A stretch of 64,000 nt of DNA. Origin: Crocinitomicaceae bacterium. Its GTDB lineage: Bacteria > Bacteroidota > Bacteroidia > Flavobacteriales_D > Crocinitomicaceae. Positions 57,872-64,000 of the stretch are shown here, piece after piece (positions within the stretch are counted from its first letter, which is position 1; every line of letters begins with the position of its first letter). Where the stretch lies: contig JAQWHI010000006.1 in assembly GCA_029249445.1 (NCBI GenBank), forward strand, positions 111,948-175,947. The letters are read 5' to 3'. Position numbers and translations under genes: made by a program. Below the pieces are notes generated by a model that saw nothing but the letters and a program-made list of their open reading frames with translations, was not told the DNA's origin and did no database searches.

Positions 57872-60800
57872 TTATCGACCTTGTCCAACCGGTAAGTTCC
57901 CAGGAATGGTCATTCCTGAAGGGGCACCTCCCTGTGTTGCGGGCAACGTTTGTGGCGCTTCAATGTATTGGTAACTAATTCCAATGGCCATTGCTTGTTC
58001 TTCAATTGCAAATCGAGTTTGAGTCGTTGGACTATCGGGAGAATTACGTCCTACGCCTTCACCTCGGTCACTTGCCAACTGTTTCAATTCATTGACCATT
58101 TTCGGAATAATTACCTGATAGACTTCATTGAGTTTTTTAACGATACGCTTGGACATTTTTCCATTCGGATCTCCAAGTTTTGCATCCATTGAAGATTGAT
58201 ATAACATCATATAGGCTTCCAAAGCAGCATAGAAATCCTTGGTATTGTGGACTCTATCTTGCACTAAAACTGCAACATCTGTATTGTCGTAATAGTTAAA
58301 TACTGACTCCAACTGATCACAAACGATCATTCCGAGTTCATTCGCTGCTTTTTTATCTCCTGCCAACAACAATACATCGACATACTCGTGAAGAATGCCA
58401 TCTATCCACGATTGGTACTTTTTATTTCCGCTCGTATAATCTAAATTCCCATTTGGATTTGGTTCTCCAAGGTCGATAACAATCTCAGCAGGCATCACCT
58501 CTAATGATTTTTTCACCAACTTGATAGCCCTTTCGTTGTACTGGTCAATCTCCTTTTGCGAGAGTTCTCCTGGGCGCACGATCGTATCATTGCGCATGTC
58601 GGCCATCATTTGAGCCTGCATTGCGGATGCCGCGTAGTCTTTTGCCAATCTGAGGAAATGGCTTCTGTATTGAACCGTGTGTCTTCTCGTGTAATAGTCT
58701 GTCAGAACATCTGGATTGTTCATTTGTCCAAACTCATAGTTCTCCATTAGATTGGCGTACATTTTATCACGATTCAACATTGTTGACTTCGTTTTTAATG
58801 GTGTCAATTCGAAAGCCAAACCATTTTGTTTCACGTACCCATCTCTACCTTGACGTCCGTATCCGAGATACAGTGACTTCCCAACTTTGGACCCCATAGG
58901 TGAAGAGAAATAGATTGGACGTTTCCAGTCATTGTTCGCAAGAACATCTAAAATCATCACTTGTTCTCTGGTCAATCCTCCCTCAGTGAATCGGAATTTA
59001 ATTTCGTCTACACAATCTGACACTTGCTCTTTTGAAATCAATTTCGACGCCAAGACATTCTCTTTGTTTACCGGCAATACGAATCCAGAACTTGGGAAAA
59101 CTCGCAGTGTTTGTTGTCCATTGTTAAAGGCAACCATGTTTGCATCATCTCGAACGAAGGCCATTGCCTCAGTCAAATTGGTTACATCCCAGCCTTTCTC
59201 ATAGTCGAACAGTAAGGTTTGAAATGCTTGTGCATTCGATTGGTCCATGTTCACGGTTCCACTGCGTAGCGCCTGAAATATTTCATAACAGGCTTTAAAT
59301 TTCTCGTATGCTGCTTTACCCAAGTCTTCACCTATAGGTCGTCCAATCAATTGAATCAATTGGCTCAAGCGCTTGTTGTATTTTGCATCACTTGAAGTTG
59401 CTCCTTGCAGATATATCGGCACATTAGACGCCAATTTCCCAACTGCTGCCTGAGCGATTGATGGATTTTGCTTAGCCCTCATTCGAATCACTTTTTCAAC
59501 CACAGCTGGCGCGGCGTTATTGTACATGAGGTTAAACGCATCGGTAAATAGCACCTGATCTGTACCTCCAGAATTCATCAAAATCTGATCCTCTCTAAAC
59601 TTAATTGGAAGGGCTTCAGAATCGTATGCTTTCATTTTCATTTGATCGGTATACCAATCTGTTTGCATCAATGAGAGATTACAAACTCTTACACTTGTAA
59701 ACTTCCCTTCAACCTCTTGCATATACCACAATGGGAAGGTGTCATTGTCACCGTTAGTAAATATAATTCCATTGTCTTCGCAAGAAGTAAGGTAATTGTA
59801 TGCCAAATCATGTGCAGACGTTTTCAAACTTCTGTCGTGGTCATCCCAACCTTGGATTCCCATAATGATTGGCACGAACAATCCAAGTAGCACTGCGAAC
59901 GACGCTCCTTGTACTTCTCCTTTTACTACTTTTCTCAAACCTACCATTCCAGCAATTGCTGCACCTCCAATCAAGAGTACCATAATCCACGAGAGTGCTA
60001 AAGGCATTGAAGTTGGGGATGAAGCGGAATCCATTGCTGCAAAGAACATCAATCCGATGATTCCGATGATACCCATCTTAATAAACTCCTTTTTACCAAA
60101 AGATTTGAACGCATCATATAGCGCATATACACCTATACCGATCCACATGGTAAAGAAATAGAACGAGCCAGCATAGGCATAATCACGTTCTCGTGGTTCA
60201 AGTGGTTTCTGATTGAGATAAACAACAATTGCAATTCCTGTAAATAAGAATGCCAAGAAAACAACAAAAGCATCCTTAGGATTCCTATATGCATGGAAAA
60301 AGAGTCCAATCAAACCTAAAATGAGAGGCAAAAGGAAGAATTTGTTGTTTGCCGGATTCTCTGATGTGTAATACGGTGCGTTGTCCTGATCACCCAATCG
60401 TGCGTTGTCTATAAAGCTGTAGCCAGTAATCCAGTTTCCGCGCATCGCTGCACCTCGACTGCCTTGAATATCATTTTGACGTCCAGAAAAATTCCAAAAG
60501 AAATAGCGGAAATACATCCAATTTATTTGGTAACGGAAAAAGAAGCGATAATTCTCACTTGCCGTCGGCAATCGTTGCTGAACGTTTCTTGGGTTGGATG
60601 CACTTGGCGCTTGACTGGAATTATAATATGGATTTTTTTCAGGTTTTCCGAGCTCGGTTCCTGCATCATCTCTTGGGTCATATCCTGACCATTCCTTGTA
60701 CGAATCAATTCTACTCTGATCTTGCGTCCAATACATTCTTGGGAAAAATGTAGTCTGCGCATAGGTTGGAACAGAATTCATCCGGTTGTTTTTGTTCGAC

Positions 60801-62101
60801 TCAAAATACGTTTCTTCAACCTCTGAACCAGAGAGAGTGGCAGAAAAATCTATTGCATTTTGTTCGTCTTTGAATGCTTTAATTACTGTTCCATTTTTGG
60901 AAACCACGAAACGTCTCAAATGGATCGGTGACTGATCGTCCCATTCGGATTTATCGACATAAGACCATCGTTTGTCACCTTCTTGCGTTACTTCTACTCG
61001 GCCGCCATTTTCCATCGAATTCCAAAAATGACCAGTTAAAAGCGGAGCTGAACCGTATTGATCTCGTTTCAGATAAGAATGAAACGTAACAAGATTTTCT
61101 GGATCATTCTCATCCAAGGGGGTGTTTGCATTCGAACGAATGACGATAACGGCAAATGAACCGTATCCAATCATTAATAAAATCAACCCCATAACAGCCG
61201 TGTAAAGAGTACGATTTTTATTTCTTTTCGAATAGCGTAAAAGCACTAAAAAACCGATGATTAATAATGCAAAAAAGAATATGGCTCCTGAATAAAATGG
61301 CAATCCTAGGTCGGTCACAAAACCGATTTCAAAAGCAGAAGCCAACGCTATTGAACCAGGAATAACTCCCTCCTGGATAAATACGAGTACGATGAGTGAT
61401 AACAATCCAACTAGAAAAATTCCTTTGAAATTTACTGTATCTCGGAAACGGAAATAAATCACAAATGCAATTGCTGGAACGACAAGGATTCCCAAAAGGT
61501 GAACTCCAATTGCCAATCCAAGCATAAACAAAATAAAGAGCAACCAGCGGTCTGGTGAATACCCTGTTGGATTTAGTTGTCCATACCGAATTTCCATCAT
61601 CTCCTCATCCCACTTCAGGATGGCCCAGAAAATGATAGCAGTGAACAATGAAGACATTGCATACACTTCCCCTTCTACGGCAGAAAACCAAAAAGAATCA
61701 GAGAATGTGTAAGCTAGAGAACCAATTAACCCACTCCCAAGAATGGCAACTTTATCTCCTGTTGAGAGCGATCTGTTTTCACTTTTGTTGAGTGAAATTT
61801 TCTTCACCAATAATGTTATCGACCAAAACATAAAAAGAATGGTCGCTGAACTTGACAGTGCAGACAAGCGATTGATCCAAACAGCAACATCTTCAGGAGC
61901 AGCAAAAAAAGAAGAAAGTCTTCCCAATACCATGAACAATGGTGCACCTGGAGGGTGTCCAACCTCGAGTTTGTATGCTGCCGTGATGTACTCCCCGCAG
62001 TCCCATAAACTCACGGTATCTTCAAGAGTCATGAAATAAACTGTAGTAGCAATAATAAAAACGAGCCAGCCTAGGTAATTGTTGTATTTTCTGTAATCCA
62101 T
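57872..62101 (-). CDS. DUF2723 giant polytopic membrane protein (putative glycosyltransferase-like)
   Basis: TLEDTVSLWDCGEYITAAYKLEVGHPPGAPLFMVLGR; many TMs; large soluble C-terminal half. Confidence 0.92.
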   Translation of the reverse strand: MDYRKYNNYLGWLVFIIATTVYFMTLEDTVSLWDCGEYITAAYKLEVGHPPGAPLFMVLGRLSSFFAAPEDVAVWINRLSALSSSATILFMFWSITLLVKKISLNKSENRSLSTGDKVAILGSGLIGSLAYTFSDSFWFSAVEGEVYAMSSLFTAIIFWAILKWDEEMMEIRYGQLNPTGYSPDRWLLFILFMLGLAIGVHLLGILVVPAIAFVIYFRFRDTVNFKGIFLVGLLSLIVLVFIQEGVIPGSIALASAFEIGFVTDLGLPFYSGAIFFFALLIIGFLVLLRYSKRNKNRTLYTAVMGLILLMIGYGSFAVIVIRSNANTPLDENDPENLVTFHSYLKRDQYGSAPLLTGHFWNSMENGGRVEVTQEGDKRWSYVDKSEWDDQSPIHLRRFVVSKNGTVIKAFKDEQNAIDFSATLSGSEVEETYFESNKNNRMNSVPTYAQTTFFPRMYWTQDQSRIDSYKEWSGYDPRDDAGTELGKPEKNPYYNSSQAPSASNPRNVQQRLPTASENYRFFFRYQINWMYFRYFFWNFSGRQNDIQGSRGAAMRGNWITGYSFIDNARLGDQDNAPYYTSENPANNKFFLLPLILGLIGLFFHAYRNPKDAFVVFLAFLFTGIAIVVYLNQKPLEPRERDYAYAGSFYFFTMWIGIGVYALYDAFKSFGKKEFIKMGIIGIIGLMFFAAMDSASSPTSMPLALSWIMVLLIGGAAIAGMVGLRKVVKGEVQGASFAVLLGLFVPIIMGIQGWDDHDRSLKTSAHDLAYNYLTSCEDNGIIFTNGDNDTFPLWYMQEVEGKFTSVRVCNLSLMQTDWYTDQMKMKAYDSEALPIKFREDQILMNSGGTDQVLFTDAFNLMYNNAAPAVVEKVIRMRAKQNPSIAQAAVGKLASNVPIYLQGATSSDAKYNKRLSQLIQLIGRPIGEDLGKAAYEKFKACYEIFQALRSGTVNMDQSNAQAFQTLLFDYEKGWDVTNLTEAMAFVRDDANMVAFNNGQQTLRVFPSSGFVLPVNKENVLASKLISKEQVSDCVDEIKFRFTEGGLTREQVMILDVLANNDWKRPIYFSSPMGSKVGKSLYLGYGRQGRDGYVKQNGLAFELTPLKTKSTMLNRDKMYANLMENYEFGQMNNPDVLTDYYTRRHTVQYRSHFLRLAKDYAASAMQAQMMADMRNDTIVRPGELSQKEIDQYNERAIKLVKKSLEVMPAEIVIDLGEPNPNGNLDYTSGNKKYQSWIDGILHEYVDVLLLAGDKKAANELGMIVCDQLESVFNYYDNTDVAVLVQDRVHNTKDFYAALEAYMMLYQSSMDAKLGDPNGKMSKRIVKKLNEVYQVIIPKMVNELKQLASDRGEGVGRNSPDSPTTQTRFAIEEQAMAIGISYQYIEAPQTLPATQGGAPSGMTIPGNLPVGQGR

Positions 62102-62270
62102 TCTTTTTAGCTTAAATTTTCTTTAGGCGCTTTTATTTGTACACCGCCACAAGAATCATTTGCGAATTTAAAAATATATCAACAGCAATTGACCCAAGAG
62201 AAGTGAAAAATTAGTAAAATCATCGAATCATTTTATTTCAAGTATGACGCCATTTTTTTTAAATTAATTA

Positions 62271-62301
62271 TTGGGTGAATCGAATTTTGTTAGTACATTT
62301 G
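62271..62301 (+). promoter_or_regulatory. Promoter of tRNA-Gln
   Basis: TTG-N20-TACATTTG. Confidence 0.55.
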
Positions 62302-62344
62302 CCCCCGTCTAGCACGTTTGTGCTGTACAAGACAACACCTAAAC

Positions 62345-62417
62345 TGTCCTATGGTGTAACTGGCAACACGTCGGTTTTTGATACCGAAGAGTCTAGGTTC
62401 GAGCCCTAGTGGGACAA
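62345..62417 (+). tRNA. tRNA-Gln (anticodon UUG)
   Basis: TGTCCTA/TGGGACA acceptor, CGGTTTTTGATACCG anticodon arm (TTG), GGTTCGAGCC T-arm. Confidence 0.93.
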
Positions 62418-62447
62418 CAAAAAGCCCCCAACTATGGGGGCTTTTTA
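62418..62447 (+). terminator. Rho-independent terminator after tRNA-Gln
   Basis: AAAAAGCCCCCAACTATGGGGGCTTTTT. Confidence 0.88.
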
Positions 62448-62593
62448 TGTTTTTGCCCAACAATTGCCCAACGAAACCATTTTTACTTTAATAAATATGG
62501 GGTTTAACGAAAGTCATCTTCGATATTTAACACGCAGGACGCAGTGCTTAGCTTTCCCATATTCGACAACTACTCGGATAAATTTCTATCGAA

Positions 62594-64000
62594 TTACTTC
62601 TCCTTTCCTAAAAAGTCTGCCCATCCTTTCCATTGGTCTCTCCACTGAAGAACATTATGTGGAGAGCGAGGCAAACTATTAGGTCTCTTACAATAAACAT
62701 ATTCTCTCGATGTCAGGATACCCCTCTCTTTAACCCATTTTTTTGCATCAGCAAAACTCATATATAAACTTCCTTTTGACTCTGGTCGATATGGTGTATC
62801 TAATCCAAAAAAGTCTGTCCAACCTTTCCAAACACCTAATCGCGTGTATACTCCATTTGGGTTTTTAGGAATATGTGAAGGTAAACTATTGTTTTTCTTG
62901 AACTCATTCCATTGACCTTTGGATTTAATATTGTGTTTTTTTACGAATACTTTCGCTTCGTCAAAGGAAGCCCAATCTTGCTCCCCATCTTTAACTCGCC
63001 CAGTACCTAACCAATCCCCATAATTAATCCATCCTTTATTCTTATAGGTATTATGTGGACTCCCACTAATATCATCTGGAACTCTCCCCGACTGGCAATA
63101 TTCCCTCCATTCGGAAAGAGTCTTCAGTTTTAAGGAACGAGCAAATTCTCGTGCTTTATTGAATTCTAGGTATTTCTTATTGTAATGTGCAACAACTCCT
63201 GTTCCAAAATAATCACCAAAACCTTTCCATCCAGAATTTTTATAAGTAACATTTGGAGCAGAAGGTAAACCTTCAGGTTTGTGTTTTTTGAAATATACCC
63301 TCCATTCGTTCATCGATTTTATTCCTAATTCAGCAATAATATCTTTCGCTTTATCAAAATCAAAAAACTCTGTATCTAAATGAGTTTTAATTCCTAACCA
63401 ATCTCCAGTACCTTTCCACCCCTTATCTTTATATGTTTGTACGGGGTAAGTTGGAATGTCATCAGGTTTCTTTCCGGATCGACAATATAACAGCCATTCA
63501 CTTCCATTTTTAAGACTGAGGGAACGGGCAAATTCTCTAGCATCTTCAAAACTTCGATATTCTTTTAATTGGGATGCAACTCTTCCTGAACCGAGCCAAT
63601 CACCCATACTAACCCAACCACTACCCCTGTAGGTGTACCAGGGCGCTTTAGGTATATTTTTTCGTGCTGAATTAGATTCAACATATAATTGCCATTGAGG
63701 TAGATTATGTAGATTCAAACTCCTAACAATACTTCGTGCCTCTTGAAATGGCATCCAATTAAACTTTGCCAATTTATCCCACAACCTAATTTGAAGTTGC
63801 TCACTAAGTTGCTCCTCATCAATATAATCTGACAACACCTCAAAGTTGAATTGCTCAGAAGATTCAATTTTCTTGTTTCCTGATTTCTGGTTTTTATCCT
63901 TGAAATACTCAACAATTCTTTCATCATTGGAGGCAAGTCCACGAACGATTGATAATATCTCATTAAAACTATCATTGTCTATTTCTTGGGTTTCTTCATC
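62594..64000 (-). CDS. Integrase-repeat (INT_rpt-like) protein, six C-terminal repeats; N-terminus beyond window
   Basis: Repeats of the form FxxAREFARSLxLKxxxEWxxYCxSGxxPDDIPxxPxxTYKxKGWKGxGDWLG; frame open to base 64000. Confidence 0.85.
   Translation of the reverse strand, partial: DEETQEIDNDSFNEILSIVRGLASNDERIVEYFKDKNQKSGNKKIESSEQFNFEVLSDYIDEEQLSEQLQIRLWDKLAKFNWMPFQEARSIVRSLNLHNLPQWQLYVESNSARKNIPKAPWYTYRGSGWVSMGDWLGSGRVASQLKEYRSFEDAREFARSLSLKNGSEWLLYCRSGKKPDDIPTYPVQTYKDKGWKGTGDWLGIKTHLDTEFFDFDKAKDIIAELGIKSMNEWRVYFKKHKPEGLPSAPNVTYKNSGWKGFGDYFGTGVVAHYNKKYLEFNKAREFARSLKLKTLSEWREYCQSGRVPDDISGSPHNTYKNKGWINYGDWLGTGRVKDGEQDWASFDEAKVFVKKHNIKSKGQWNEFKKNNSLPSHIPKNPNGVYTRLGVWKGWTDFFGLDTPYRPESKGSLYMSFADAKKWVKERGILTSREYVYCKRPNSLPRSPHNVLQWRDQWKGWADFLGKEK

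Noticed and set aside
62434-62682. ORF of 82 aa after tRNA-Gln
   Set aside because: Starts inside the terminator hairpin and overlaps the opposite-strand repeat gene; composition not protein-like.
63715-63975. ORF 63715..63975 (-)
   Set aside because: Out-of-frame shadow of the integrase-repeat gene, whose own frame is open to the window end.
1-64000. CRISPR arrays, rRNA operon, IS elements or prophage
   Set aside because: No regularly spaced repeats, rRNA signatures, transposases or phage structural genes seen; only the right edge hints at a mobile element.

Overview
This 64-kb window looks like a chromosomal segment from a Bacteroidota bacterium, probably Flavobacteriales. The basis is T9SS sorting domains, the TAnnTTTG -7 promoter motif, the bat operon and a zinc-less DnaG. 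Most of it is dense core-genome coding. Recognisable blocks: crcB/PAP2/obgE/adk/hpt/purK; a moxR-DUF58-batABCDE aerotolerance-type operon; rlmN; a polyprenyl synthase; dnaG; pdxJ-CBS-nadK; a cyclophilin+FKBP double PPIase; prfB; gcvH; tandem tonB paralogs; deoC with a two-ORF ALDH16-like pair; Tyr/Trp catabolism (hmgA, hpd, kynA); purE; NamZ/DUF1343; sufABCD-like genes; RNase P RNA; an ECF sigma locus; a rhomboid protease; a DUF2723 giant membrane protein; tRNA-Gln(UUG); and an integrase-repeat protein running off the right edge. The most interesting locus is 50.8-55.2 kb. There an ECF sigma factor is followed by one protein that appears to combine a cytoplasmic triple-repeat domain, one TM helix, a periplasmic stalk with a 102-bp tandem repeat, and a C-terminal outer-membrane beta-barrel-like domain. 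This is the architecture of a dual-membrane-spanning anti-sigma factor, followed by a lipoprotein and a T9SS cargo gene. Other notable signals: a split ALDH16-like gene, a gene remnant retaining only a signal peptide plus an out-of-frame T9SS tail, a frameshifted zinc-ribbon gene, a polysaccharide deacetylase lacking a normal start, a LolE-type permease with a large periplasmic insertion, and putative leaderless promoters. All calls are from reading the sequence; no database search was run.
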